In this document: piece after piece, positions 46,904 to 58,749 of the stretch | Layout of the letters: each line of letters starts with the position of its first letter | Numbering within the stretch: the stretch's first letter is position 1 | Source of the DNA: Ceratodon purpureus | Lineage: Eukaryota > Streptophyta > Bryopsida > Pseudoditrichales > Ditrichaceae | Length of the DNA stretch: 64,000 nt | Direction of reading: 5' to 3' | Assembly: GCA_014871385.1 (NCBI GenBank) | Contig: CM026426.1 | Coordinates: forward strand, 21,899,408-21,963,407 | Program-made: the position numbers and the translations under genes | The notes under the pieces: generated by a model | Seen by the model: the letters and a program-made list of their open reading frames with translations, nothing else | Database searches by the model: none | Told to the model about the DNA's origin: nothing

Positions 46904-49180
46904 TCAGTCACAAAGTAAACAATAACTAATAACCAGTAACAAGTAACAAGTAACAGTAGTGATTATCTTCTCAAGATTCATGTGATTGCAATTTTGGACA
47001 CCAAGCCACGAGCTCATTGTTAGTTGGAGGTGAGTGTTTGTCTCATTTATCTGGTCCGGGTTCGAACCCTGATGGACTCGTTTGAGTGGATGTGGGGGAT
47101 GAAGTGGCTTGGTACTACTGAGTGAGCGATCGCAGACAGTAGATGAGTTGTGCCAACCAACAGCCCCCTCTGCAAGAAGTTGACAAGAGACTTGACACCC
47201 GTACGCTAACAATTTAAATAAAGTAGCTCTAGCTACTAAAATTTTTATTTGTATTTTGATTATAATTATGGGTTTTGACTGTAGGGGATCTAATGTTTCG
47301 GATAATGGTTGGTGGTTTTCTATTCTTCTTTTGTGGAGAAGAATAGACATGGCATATTGTATGGCAATAGTGTTTATGTTTTTAAAGGTGTTTTTGATGG
47401 TAATCAAAGGTATTTTGAAATTGTCTACAAGTAGTTTCATTGATGGAATGTGTGTGGTAGCTCTGGCGCCTGCTGTGATGACAATAAGGGGGTCAACTTT
47501 CCATCCTCTAGCAGTAATACTGGCAATTAATGGATTGTATTTGTTGGTTTTAGCTTCAAATGTTTCTGGTGAGAATCGGCCGTTGCAGTATGTGAATTCA
47601 ATCAATTGTATGGTAAGATTGGGGTTTATTTCTGTAGGGGGGTCGCTTTGGTACGATAAACCTTTAACGCAAAGAATGTCTGGTCTGAATCTAGAGTTAC
47701 AATGACATCTTTGTGTGTCACATGTGCATGGAAGTAGCCAATTGGGAACGGTATTTTCTGAGGGTTTATCATTGAAGGTGCCCGCATTCATTAGAATAAA
47801 ACAACGAGATTTTTCGGATGAGATTAGTAGTTTTCTAATTTCCCATACTGCTTTGTTGTGTCTTTTGACTCGGAGGGAGTGTATATGTTGTTGTTGGCAT
47901 GTGAGTAATACATGTAGCCATGTATCCGGTTCACGTGAATTGCAAATGGGACATGTGATAGATGGAAATCTTTCTCTTCCGAAAAACATTTGTTTTCTAG
48001 CTTGGCCCATGTAAGTTCCCGTACGGAATTTTATGAGGCATGATTTTTGTTTGTCAGTGATGGCTAGATTTTCCCAAAATTTGTTAGAAAGTTCATTGTT
48101 TATGTCTATATTTCCCGTCCATTTGCAGATGTTGGGGGTTTGTATGGCCATGATTTCTAGATTGTTTTCTCTGTCGTATTTTTTGATTTGTTTTTCTAGA
48201 GTTCCAACAGGTCCTTTATCTGGAACATCATTTCTCGAAGGCCAGTTATCTTTTTGGAAGTAGAACGGAGTGGCATGGGCATGTTCGTATGGGTGTAGGG
48301 CTTTTCTATGTCCTAGCTTTAGGCCTTGTTTTGCTAAGTAATCTGCTTCTTCGTTGCCGTCAATGTTGATGTGTGCTCTAACTTTGTATAGTGAAATTGG
48401 TTGTGTTCTTTGTTGGAGTAGTTCTACCATGGAGGCAAGTGTGGCTTGATTGGGGTGGCTGTTATGTAGTGTGGGATGTTTTATTTGTGTATTAAGTAAA
48501 TATAGTACATTTAGACAGTCGGTAAATATGTATGCTGGTTCGTTAGAGAATTGTGTGTTAATAATTCTGAGTGTTTTGTGTACTGCCATCATTTCTGCAC
48601 GTAGTATATTTTGGTGTCCGTGGAGTCTTTTGGAGATATTGAGGTCTTTGGGGCTGTAAATACCGTATCTGGCTCTTTCTCTCCGCCATTTCAGTGTTTC
48701 TTTTACTGGCGAAATAAAAATAGATTTTTTTTATATTTGGCTATAAAGTCCTAAAATCATTGATTAGTCGAAGCCAAAAATTATCCAACGTGTAACTTGG
48801 GTGGAGCCATCATTCCCACAACAAATTGCACTTTTTAAGGTGTCCAATGACATAAACTACATAATACCCAAAATTAGTGGGAAAAAAACAAGGATTGCCA
48901 AAGGGCTTCTCTAAAAAAAAATTGATGAAGCCAAAAATTTGCTCCCAATGTATTCCTTGTGGCCATTCTAGCACCAAACCATAAATCCTAGGATTTACAC
49001 TGCGCCATTTACCGTCGCCAATTTCTTTTGGTGGTTTAAATGATCCATCTGTATAATAACTGAATTGGGGGTGGAATTTTAGTGGTAGATTTGTTTGGTA
49101 ATTTGGTAGTTGTGGGGTAGGTGTTGAGTTATTTGCGGGGGTGTTTGGATAGTTTAATTTGGACCATTTTTTACTGGGAT
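46904..49180 (-). mobile_element. 5'-truncated LINE: RNase H, zinc knuckle, nuclease-like C-terminus
   Basis: 3' portion of a non-LTR retrotransposon. RNase H begins with YYTDGSFK near 49050 and continues after an interruption (about 48730-48990) with LRAEMMAVHKTLRIINTQF, AYIFTDCLNVLYLL and KVRAHINIDGNEEADYLAKQ, giving the catalytic Asp/Glu set. A reverse-transcriptase-type C-terminal zinc region follows (CPICNSREPDTWLHVLLTCQ, then KRHNKAVWEIRKLL). A C-terminal domain has RPDILCVKG, then IQLIEFTYC and KYNPLIASITARGWKVDPL, which resembles the PD-(D/E)xK-like ends of some green-algal LINEs. The ORF from 48592 to 46904 is stop-free. No endonuclease or RT core lies upstream, so the copy is 5'-truncated. 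Confidence 0.75.
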
Positions 49181-49836
49181 TAACATCTCAATGACATTTT
49201 AATTGAATGCATAATGGCGCCAGCGCCACTTGACAAACACAGCGCGATAGGAAACGTGGATAGTCAGAACGCTCTAAAAAACCAATTAGGTCCGTGTCCA
49301 AATTGACACCCGACATCAATTCACCAAAAATTAGTAAGATAAGAGTCTTCAAATTCCGATTGAAGGATATTTTGAATGTACTGACAGAAAAGGGAAAGTC
49401 ACGTTATCAATAAAGTTGCAATATCTTTAACAAGAGAATTTCCAGATGCGGGTAAAATATATGAAAGAACTCCTATCATCATCTAAAGCCATTGCCGGTG
49501 AAGGAGGCAGCGGCATCGAAAATGCATCCTCATGTCCCCGTCATTGAATCCCTACATCCAAACCCGGGAGCACGGTATCGATAGGCAACATAAAATCTTA
49601 AATCCGAATCCCAGAGGCAGAATCCGTAATGGCGTATCCTAATATAACCATCTGCCAATACACTTGAATTTCATATTGGCGTATCCCAGATTATGGCCAC
49701 TGCAGTCCTCGTGATTCGTGAGATCGAGGCAGAGAGCGCAATGTTCCCACAAATATCAATATATAGCTCCATTGAACAAGCACCTTTCATAGTGAGACTA
49801 CCCGCCCCAGAAGACCATAGCTAACAACCTCAGAGC

Positions 49837-50408
49837 ATGTCTGTGTGTGTCTCGACTGAGACTCTGTGTATCAAATGGCACCCAGGGGCCAGGAGGAGGA
49901 GACCGAGGAAGGCTTCCAGGCGTATGAAGCTCCATGGGTCGAGACTGGCCACTACAACGAGCGAGCGACGGAGACAAGCACTGAAGAACTGGTTCTCAGG
50001 TAAACCGAATGCACCTCATCGTTAACTTTTACTTGGCATATCTTTTCAACACCATTGCATGATGCTGCATCGTTTGGCACACATCTCTCGTGCTAGTTAT
50101 CTAGTTTAGTAATAGTACTCATTGAGAGCGAGCTTAAATCTTCTGCAGACTGCAGCTGCGCCTGCCACTCAGAGCTCAGCCGTATAATATCCATGTCGTC
50201 CCGAGTTCAAGGCATACAAACTGCTGAAAGGCTGAGTCTCAAATCCGCCGGCGCCGATATTTATCTGGAGTTTCGCTTTGAGGAATCGTCTGTCAACGAG
50301 GCGGCTGCTGAAGCAGTGAACAAGGAAGGCGGAAGTTCAGGTACAGCATCTAAGGACTTCGACATGATTTCTAAGTTCTCGGCAGACATAGTGAGTGATA
50401 ATGAGTAA
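49837..50408 (+). CDS. Possible small gene convergent with the methyltransferase
   Basis: A basic stretch (GARRRRPRKASRRMKLHG, near 49880-49930) ends at a TCAG|GTAAAC donor near 49999. After an acceptor (TTCTGCAG) near 50149, an ATG at 50193 opens 71 codons: MSSRVQGIQTAERLSLKSAG, then ADIYLEFRFEESSVNEAAAE, ending SADIVSDNE at 50408. It ends about 215 bp from the 3' end of the minus-strand methyltransferase gene. Phase across the intron is uncertain, so only the second part is moderately supported. The family is unknown. Confidence 0.3.
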
Positions 50409-50622
50409 GTTGACCACTGCTGCGGTGAGCACTGAAGGAATACCTTGGACACCCAGTAGTAGCATATGCATTCGAGAGTAGTAAGGCTGGTATGTTATTA
50501 CATTAGCACAAAGATACATAAATGGTGATTCCAGAGGAGATCCCTCAGTGTTGATCCTAAGACTATACTAAATACATGCTGGCTATGATCACAGGCAATG
50601 AATTGGACATGCGATGTTTAAA

Positions 50623-51106
50623 TTAGCTAGCCATGTCAAACGAACTCAGACTCAACGCAGGATGCGTGTTAGTGTTGGAGTACGTCCCGTCGAGGTCCTG
50701 TAAGTGCTGTTGAAGTGACATGATCCGATTATCCTCCCTCCCAATGTCAGCGCTAGGTTCAACAGAGTCGTCTGATAGGAACATGTTAAATGCCATTGCG
50801 TCCTCCTCAAGTGCAAGAACATGGCGGCCACTAAGCTCACATGCCTGCATCGATGAACCTGTATAGAACAATATATTGTTAGAGTTCTTCCCAGCTAAAA
50901 GGAACATTAAGTATTACATCAGAGACAACATTTCGCTTACCTAATGCCCCTGTCAAGTCGAGAACGGCACTACCCTTTCCGGTGCAGATTTCTATCATGG
51001 ATTCCATGAACGCAGGGGCCTTTTGTTTTGAACCACGGTATGATAATGTCTCCTTACAGTGCAGCAAATTATCGTCAGTTACAACATTCTCGAGAACGTC
51101 GGACAA
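50623..51106 (-). CDS. Methyltransferase motifs X, I and II (two exons)
   Basis: The exon ending at 50941 reads KQKAPAFMESMIEICTG, KGSAVLDLTGALG and splices (G|GTAAGCG ... TACAG|GTTCAT, intron 50940-50859) in frame to SSMQACELSGRHVLALEED, then about 45 acidic and polar residues to the stop at 50623. The layout matches the C-terminal half of beta-class DNA N4/N6 methylases: a helix for cofactor-pocket motif X, the motif I strand and glycine loop (bacterial D-P-F-x-G-S-G; here D-L-T-G-A-L-G), then a helix and motif II acid (here ALEED). This part is intact and is the best evidence for the fold. Confidence 0.65.
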
Positions 51107-51304
51107 TTCATGACCTTACTAGCGATTTCGTGAAATCGAAATTTGGTCTGGCTCATACATTTCCTTCTAAAAACCTTAGCTTTAAAAAGTCGCTTTTGTA
51201 AATACAAGTCAAAGTAGGCCTCTTAGTCATGTTCAAAGTGCATCACTCAGGTTTCGGTGGACGATTAAAGAAGGGGTGGAGCAAATGAAGGGAAAAAATA
51301 TTAC

Positions 51305-51640
51305 CCAAGTAGGAAAAAACGGTTTGTGATTTACAACGTAGAATGTCTTCAAACACTCCCAATCATTAATCCAACTCCCTGACATGAGCAAAGGCTGCTC
51401 CTCGGTGGGAAGAAATAAAAGAATGATACCGGAATCCGCCAAAACAGCTTCTGCAATGTGAAATATTGTCGGGAACGTTATCTTCTTAAGCATATTCCAA
51501 ACCGGCACCTTCGATTCATGCGGCAATGCTCCATTGTCGTATCCAGGAACCTCGCTATTGTCAGGAGTGTCACAAATTATCAGGTCCACGCAATTCCTAC
51601 TTGTAACATTGTCATGCTGCCGAAGCCTCCCACCGTTAAT
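51305..51640 (-). CDS. Methyltransferase motif IV exon, degenerate DTPD
   Basis: Exon bounded by CTGTGACAG|ATTAAC and ACTTGG|GTAATA. It reads VDLIICDTPDNSEVPGYD, then FHIAEAVLADSGIILLFLPT and FYVVNHKPFFPTW. Beta-class methylases have DLIxxDPPYN followed by a strand ending in gly-rich and hydrophobic residues; here DPPY is DTPD. The aromatic residue that stacks on the flipped base is missing, so catalysis is doubtful while binding could persist. Motif IV before motifs X-I is the beta-class order and argues against a METTL3-type DPPW enzyme. Confidence 0.55.
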
Positions 51641-52096
51641 CTGTCACAGGAACACAACTCGTAAGGATCTACACCGAATTCATTACCTAGCGTCGGCGCC
51701 AAGACCAAGTAGAAAAGCGGGATACCATATATAAATACACGATATGGTAGTTCGTTATCTCCCCTAGAAGCACTGAACATTGACAGGTAAGAGCTGATGC
51801 CAAAACAAGGACATACTAAATATGACCAGGTGGCGCCGGCGCCAAGAGTACAAAATACATGGAAGAATTCGGCCAAAATTAAGTGCATGGATCAAAGGAC
51901 CAGACGAAGTCGACAATCGCATAGTCTCTCAGTTCTTTGAGTTACTAAAAATGAACATTAAGCAAGGTACATCTAATACAAACTGTTAAAAATACATGCT
52001 TAAGCATCCCCATGTTCATGGTACCGGGACTCGGTCCATTCCACCGCACTGGACTACCTCTCACTGGACTCCACAGGCAAAAACAAAACATAACAT

Positions 52097-53042
52097 ACCG
52101 TACTTTAGGGTCAGCTTCATCCCCCCTCGGACGAATAATTAATTAATTTCAAGTTTTGATGTCCGGCACCTAGAAAAAGTATATTCTCAATTTCGACAAT
52201 TTTTTTTTTAATTTCTTAAAAATTCATCTTAATGCTTTATTTAAATTTTCTACTAAAATATCAATCCCCCACATCTTTTTTGCATTGGATGTCTAGATAG
52301 ATTTTATTGAGAGTCGAGAATGCTCTTTGCTTTATGCAAGTAGAGTGGAGTTGTGTCCAACAATCCATATGGGAAATGTGAACTTTGAGGTGAAGCACTT
52401 AGTTAGTCTTCTTTTTTATAACACACATAACTTTTGCATATAATCTTCAAATGACATAAAATTTATTGGAGGTGAAAGATTACTTGATTTATAAACTTTT
52501 TTTAGACCAACAAAATTTCAAAAAAGTTAATCTTCTATACAAAAATGACCTCTGAAAAACTGTTTTAAACCCATTCTATCTTTTTAATCTTTACAAGGCT
52601 GCAATGATTTGTTCATATCTTTTGCATAAAGACTTATTTTAAAACAAAATTTGTTGGAGCTGGAAGAAGAATTGATTTATCAACTTTTGTTACTTATTCA
52701 CAATTCTATAAAACTTCATCTTCTATGCTCAATTGGACTCCAAAAATCTCTGTACAACACATTTGAAAAGCCTCACCTAGACTCTTGCTACTTCTTAACC
52801 CATATTCTTTGTAAACTAATGTGTGTGAGCTTGATTACAAAAGGAGCACAGTCTCTCCATTACCATTTACGCATGCTTCAAATATAAGTAAATGTCTAGT
52901 GTGAAGTAAAATTTCTTTACATTCCGGCAATTTTGAAAAATAATTGACATTAAATTCGACAAAAAATGCCAATAATTTTCTAAAATTTCCGACATCTATT
53001 TTTGGAATTATTTTCTGACGAAGCTGACCCTAAAGTACGGTA
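52097..53042. mobile_element. 946-bp MITE-like element with 26-bp inverted ends
   Basis: The left end 52097-52122 starts TACCGTACTTTAGGGTCAGC and is matched by the reverse complement at 53017-53042, with one mismatch. The interior is AT-rich with no gene. A TA dinucleotide at each edge fits a TA target duplication, making ends of CCGTACTTTAGGG. This suggests a non-autonomous Tc1/mariner-like or similar element. It sits between the linker exon and the methyltransferase exons, probably in an intron. Confidence 0.75.
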
Positions 53043-56000
53043 TACAGATGATAAGCATGAAATCAAAGGAGTGCTGAACCAAGATCAAGAGTTCGAAAAA
53101 GAAGCTGCATGTCCAAGATTGATGTGGCGTGGGCGTCGTATGCCGAGAAGAAGAATTATTGGGATCTAATTAACAATCCCCAATAGGAAGGCAGAAGTGC
53201 AACCGCAAACCATCTAATATTAACGCACTCAAATTGGAAATGACATAACTAGGTCTCAAAACTGAATAACTAAGATGTGAATTGACGCTCGGAAGTTCAA
53301 GAAAAATTATGAGCATCAGTGCAGCTCAATCTAACACCAAGGTGAGGCATGCCGAGGCAATGCCAAAGTCTAGTAAATCCCCTGCCAACGCAGCGAGATG
53401 ACGCCGGCGCCACTCGACAGTTCAGATGACAGTCGATTCGATACGCAGCGCAAGGACCCTCTGAACAGAAAAATATCAAGTCAATCATAAAGAACTTCGG
53501 ACATATGAATACCTGCTTGATGGTGGCCAAAAAAGTCGCAAAAACAAAACGATCGATGCCTTCAAGCAAACTCTCGAAAGCAATGTTCATGGTCCGTTTC
53601 ACTAAGGCATCCACGCCTTCTATAGGCAGAGCCGAGAATTTCAGCTGATGCGATTCATCTGTTCCGGCCTTGGATATCTTCCTTAGCGACCTGGATGACA
53701 TTTTTTTTGGGATGGAGGCAGAGGACGAAGGCTTCGACACGTTACTATCCCTCAATGTGTCCTCAGGTCCCTTAATTGGCCTCGAGCGCAGATCATGGAA
53801 TAGTTGAGTGGGTGGTTGCTTGTTGCCTTTAGTAGCACTCACAAGGATTGTATCATGATCTTCCTCGGAACCGAGTCCCAGCAAATTCACATCCTCCAGT
53901 ACGTCCGCAACAATAGCATTTGATTCCTCTCCTGGCGGTTGCTGAGGAAGAGGCGCCTTTCCAGCTTTGGCAGCAATTAGGTCCTGCAGCTCAATAAACA
54001 ATATTGGTCCGTAATGAGTGTCGAGCACACCGTTAGTAGAAATATCACACACGTCTCTCGGAACGTAAACTCTTTCCAATGAACCAGATTAGGCAGAAAT
54101 AAGTGTAGAGGATAGTCCATAAGAAGTGCCATCTACCGTTTCAGGTCCTCTATTCCGATCACCTTGCAAATTACCCGTTCCGATCCGCTCCACAATTCGA
54201 TCAAGGGTTGAATCAAGAGCCAAAGCCTTCTCAGAGAGCGGGGCAGATTTTACGGCTTCAATCTCCCGTTTGACTCGTTCAAATATATCCCTGTCACTTG
54301 AATCAAGGAAGTACCGTTCCTGCCTACCACTCTCTATGTACCAACCGAGGTACTTTAGATGAGGCGGACTTTCGTCGAAAACATCGAACACGCTCGGCTT
54401 TGTCAAAATCTAGTCTAGAAAAATAGGAATCTTGCTAATGTCGCCATCTTCTTTAGGAATAAGGCTGTGTGCCTCAATAATCCAGCGGACAAATCTCATA
54501 ACAAACCGACTAACTGCCATCTCTCCTTTTGCAAATGTCGTCTGGTCCCTCAATTAATGTCAGAACTCGCAAGAACAAAATTCTCTGGCAAATGAAGTCA
54601 AATTACAAAACAAAATGAATGTGCGCTTCAAGCGATGGAAGTAGCAATGACTGCAGGAGAAGAACTGCAAATTATTCCATGAGATGTAAGGCTTTGATCC
54701 ATACTTACCTGCTCCCACCACGCACGGCGATTTAGCCATTTCTGAAATGCAGCTCTAGTAAAATCAAGGTCGGGAAAGTGATACTTTAGCTTCAATTTGC
54801 TAGAGCTATTCCACAATTTTAGAATCCTTTTAATGTCCACCCCTTGCACACCTACAAGTATGCCAAGATTGTCCACTGTCATCGCCCCGGCCTTTTTCGA
54901 ATTTGCGCGTGTGTGGATATCGAGTTCCTCAATAAGGTGGGGTTGGTACTTTGGGTTGCAAAGTCTAAATATCTTCTTCATGTAGTCGGTCTTCTCTTTT
55001 CTACAACACTGAGCCGCGTCATATTTTGCCTTCTCAATCATCGCCGCGGATGGAATTGGGAATTCGTCCTTCAACGCCTTGACTGCTTCACGCTCTGCGA
55101 GTATGATATCGCGCTGATAACATAGTTATAACATTGTAAGTCCTTGAACAATTCAATAAATTCCGAAAGCCGCTTCTAGCACAAACATGATATCTATGTT
55201 GAGCAATCTAATGCGACCATCAATCACTAAATCTCTCTTATGTTAATGAATGTGAACCTTAGCTCCTTTGGTATAAAAACCACTAAAGCTATAATTTGAC
55301 AAGATATCGGACATAGATCCATTGGAGCGGAATATGAAAAGTTGAGGAGCCCGAAACCAATATAGTAGTAGGGACAATTAACGGATGCGAAACGCTGATA
55401 AAGTGGAGAATCTGCTGCCCCTTGTTATCGAAGGCCACTGACATCCACATTAAGCCCTAAGCAGCACCACATAAATGAGCACGAACGTTCTCCCCGACCA
55501 CGCTTAGCTGTTGTCGATGCGAAACAGAAATCAAAGTTTCCTCTCTAAAGTGACTCAGCCAACACAACTTTGGCTAATATGACAATAATCACCCTACTGC
55601 ACAAGTCTTACTCTCTCATACCAAATTCGAAAAAGTGCTTGATAGGACAATGGTTAGAATCAGTGGTAAAAATTACGGACCTTGAAGTACACTTCGCAAA
55701 CTGCATCGCACGTCATGTTATATCACCGTCCCTTGCAGACGTCTTTAATACGTTCGATCTCATCGAGAGTGAAGTAGGGACTGTATTCTGAGGGGTCGCG
55801 ATTAGCAATCTGAATGACCTCGAATATAGTATGTGCGAGTTGCTTCTTCACAGTCGTGTTTGTCGTTCCACTATTTACACAAGCATCACCGTCGCATCAA
55901 CAAACGAGGTCAGTTCACTAGACTATAAGAATTCTAAGAACATGAACCCCAACCTACTAACCAGTACAATATGCAACAACACTACTGGGTAGGGGAGTCT

Positions 56001-56130
56001 TATAAACATGGAAACATTAAAATCTTCATCAATGCCATGGTGACGAGCAAAGTACTCAGAGATGCAAAAAATTTTGACATCTTTGGAACGAACCAAATGG
56101 AGTAAATGCTAAAGATCAAAGGACTTACTC

Positions 56131-56519
56131 GTTTATATCACGCATGAAATTTGATATCCAGCCTCTGTCGGACTCGGAATCATTCAGAACAAAACAAGAG
56201 ACTTTAATTGGTTCTCCGTTGTGATCCTTGATGTGTCGCATCCAAGCCAATGCACGGTGGTTGCCATCCCAAACGTGAACATAACGGTCAATCATAGCTT
56301 CATAGAGAACCTTGTTCTTTGGATCGCTCACGCACAAAGATTTATCGAATTTGTCCGACATTGCCGACCATTGCTGTAGATCCTCAAAACCTTTGCAAGG
56401 AAACAACCCGGGTCCTCCAAAACTGGTAACCCAGAAATTAGTCCCCCAATTGCCTATGTCGAATCCATCATACACAGTCTGGACATCGGCCGGTAGGGCT
56501 TGGCGAACCCAAGATGTAG
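56131..56519 (-). CDS. ParB-like domain exon (DGNHR)
   Basis: Exon between CTTAAG|CTACAT and ACGA|GTAAGT. It reads WVRQALPADVQTVYDGFDIG, NFWVTSFGGPGLFPC, YEAMIDRYVHVWDGNHRALA and WMRHIKDHNGEPIKVSCFVL. The invariant VWDGNHR matches the ParB/Srx-fold signature and is shared with the plus-strand gene at 11.5-12.1 kb, which has Trp-to-stop and Arg-to-His changes. It splices in frame into the following exon. Confidence 0.6.
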
Positions 56520-56759
56520 CTTAAGTCGACAAAGGGGGATGTCTAGCTTCAAAGGTACTAACTTGCGGCTCTCCAAGTGTTTTTGAATATTAACCTGGCT
56601 AAATAGACTTTGTTAGAACTCCTCAAAAGAGGACACTGACGGATTAGGGTCCACCTCCCTTTCAATGGCCCTCTCAAAATCATCTACGGGCTCATAGTCG
56701 TCACCATAGTCGTTTTCGGCAATAGAGGAAGAAATAATGTTCTGCAGATGCAAGCAAAA

Positions 56760-57970
56760 CCAGGATCCTCACTGTTAATCCCTATACTTAATGGAATCCT
56801 CATTTAATTTAATGGTGGCTCAGAACAAATTATTACAAATGTAATGACAGTCAATGCATACATCCACAGTCAAACCGCACGGCTAAGGGCGAATGATAAC
56901 CCGAAGTCGAATCAGACCAAACAAACTAAAGTATAAACAGGCAATGATCCTTGGAAGAGAAACAGAAGCGTATGGCGCCAGCATCATTTTAGCCATGTCC
57001 GGAATCTCTAAAATTACAACACCAGTGAAATCATCGAGGCCCGCAGTAATTCTAATTAGGCTAAACCTTTACATTCAAATGGCGCCGGCTCCGTTTGTAT
57101 CAATCCAAGAACAAACATACATAACCAATCTTCATAGAGGTTCAGTAAATTTCTATTCGACGAATGAAGATTGCGCCAGCTTCGAATGCATATTCCAAGA
57201 GACAAATTCAAGACAGTTACTAAGTAACAATATCAAATCTCATGCAGGAATTGCGACAAAGCAAGCATTTGCCAAGCGATAAAATTTTCCCCCGCCAAAT
57301 GGCGCCTGCTCCATGTGTTCCAATGGTGTCCCTTTCAACTCGCCATTGTCAACTAGGACAAGCGTTGATAAACAATTATTATCGCAGACATGCATGCAGC
57401 TACGAAGAGTTCATCAGCCCAAGAATGAACCATCTTCCTAAACACTTGGGCATGTGGCCTTTTGGTGCTAGACATCTCACCACATGCCCATCACTACAAG
57501 CATCGATAATTTAAATCGCGCCTAGGTCCTACTGTAACACATACATTGAGTGTCGAATTAAGAATAGAATAGGACACGACATTAGACCGTAAGAAAATTC
57601 AGAGTACAAACCAAGCTCAGATACATTGAGAGGGAATCAAATACAATGTCATCTTCTACAGGGACTGACACCTTCATTGCAAATTTCACGGCTATGGCAG
57701 GCGTCGTAACGAAATCAAGAGAATGCAAACGTGCCAGGCAGATAAGTCAATCACATACCCAATCGAATCGGCAAGTCACATGTCAGAAAAAATCGAGACG
57801 ATAGAAATGCCTGTCCCCAGGAATCCATGATGATTCAAAAATCACAGTGAAAACCCTACTGCAATTAAACTAAACCATACGAACCCATCAAGAACCACTC
57901 TCGAACCCAAGAACTTCGTAACTATAAAGATCTTGCTATATCACGGATCATATGAGACAATTGCGAAAGG
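56760..57970. other. Probable long first intron with palindromes
   Basis: Between the first and second methyltransferase-gene exons. No minus-strand coding is obvious. Plus-strand frames at 56893-57282 and 57242-57514 carry Met-Ala-Pro-Ala-type words only because palindrome variants at 56973, 57080 and 57300 translate that way. I do not call them genes. Confidence 0.4.
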
Positions 57971-58143
57971 CTTACCGGGGTAAGTGTTGGCTCCGAGGAC
58001 GCTTTCCGATTCTTCTTGCGACTGCCGCCTTGAGTGCCTTGAGTGCCCGCGCGTCGCTTCAGCTTGCCAAGGCTCAACAGGGACCCCTTCGTAGCAGCCA
58101 TCGTTGCCGCTGACCCGTTAAGGATATTATCTAACAAAGACAT

Positions 58144-58749
58144 ACTCGCGAGGGTAGACACAAAGTGATGTGATTGATGAAGAAGATATGAAGGTATGAG
58201 TATTTCAGATCTAAACCTAATCGAGGAGCAAGAGGACTGCAACACGAAGGTGGAGCACAGTGAGAGTAGGGTACAGAGCGGATGTGAGGATAAGGTCAAC
58301 ATGAGTGCCATATTTATTCTCGCGGTTTGAACGGGATTGGTAATTTTAAAAAAACCTACATTACCCCGGAGAGTTCCGTTATCTCTTCATCTCGCAGGGA
58401 AAACTCGACCCAACGGCTTTCTGCATCAAATGCTCTTAACTTCGGCGGTTGTTGTGGATGTCCGCGGGACCACAATGTTCTCTAACAATCTAAAGAATGA
58501 GATATTGACGGCAATGGAATGAATTGTATAAACAAATGACCGTTACTTACGCGAGACAGAAGTAATGCCAAGAAAATTCATACAATTCGAGTCGTTGGAA
58601 TTAGTTCACCAAACATCTGCGAACTAAGCATATAGCATAAGGATTACCGAGGAGACCTGTCGTCACCATCACTGTCAAAACCAGGATATTACATGGGCTG
58701 CCATAAGACTAAAGATTCAGCATTGTAAGTCGACTATAGCCTTCTAATC
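58144..58749. promoter_or_regulatory. Divergent intergenic region
   Basis: About 600 bp between the methyltransferase gene (minus, ATG 58143) and the MULE-like gene (plus, ATG 58750). Divergent starts imply a shared promoter region. I see no clear TATA box or full palindrome copy in it. An upstream in-frame ATG at 58311 would add about 56 residues to the methyltransferase gene, so that start is uncertain. Confidence 0.4.

Larger units (their letters stand above)
50623..58143 (-). pseudogene. ParB-like / beta-class DNA N4/N6 methyltransferase fusion gene
   Basis: Multi-exon minus-strand gene. Exon chain seen: 58143-57976 (ATG; basic KLKRR..RKKNRK, likely nuclear signal); 56741 to about 56615 (acidic DDYEPVDDFERAIE); 56519-56131 (ParB-like DGNHR); 55870-55727 (TVKKQLAHTIFEVIQIANRD); about 55115-54709 (DNLGILVGVQGVDIKRIL, KWLNRRAWWEQ); 54541-53513 (long linker, with TAG at 54410-54412 and TAA at 54089-54091); possibly about 53468; 51640-51305 (motif IV-like); about 51106-50941 (motif X/I); and 50858-50623 (motif II and stop). 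Splice borders are good, but some phases do not match, and two stops lie in the linker, so it is probably inactive as a whole. Bacterial and phage ParB-methylase fusions are known; a spliced eukaryotic version beside a MULE-like transposase is, to my knowledge, unusual. Confidence 0.65.

Noticed and set aside
47058..47069. GGGTTCGAACCC, a tRNA T-arm/B-box-like word
   Set aside because: I could not build acceptor, D and anticodon arms around it on either strand. The word is self-complementary and sits in LINE-derived sequence.
56893..57514. Plus-strand frames with repeated Met-Ala-Pro-Ala-Pro words
   Set aside because: The words come from the dispersed palindrome. The frames lie inside a probable intron of the minus-strand gene and have no other coding character.
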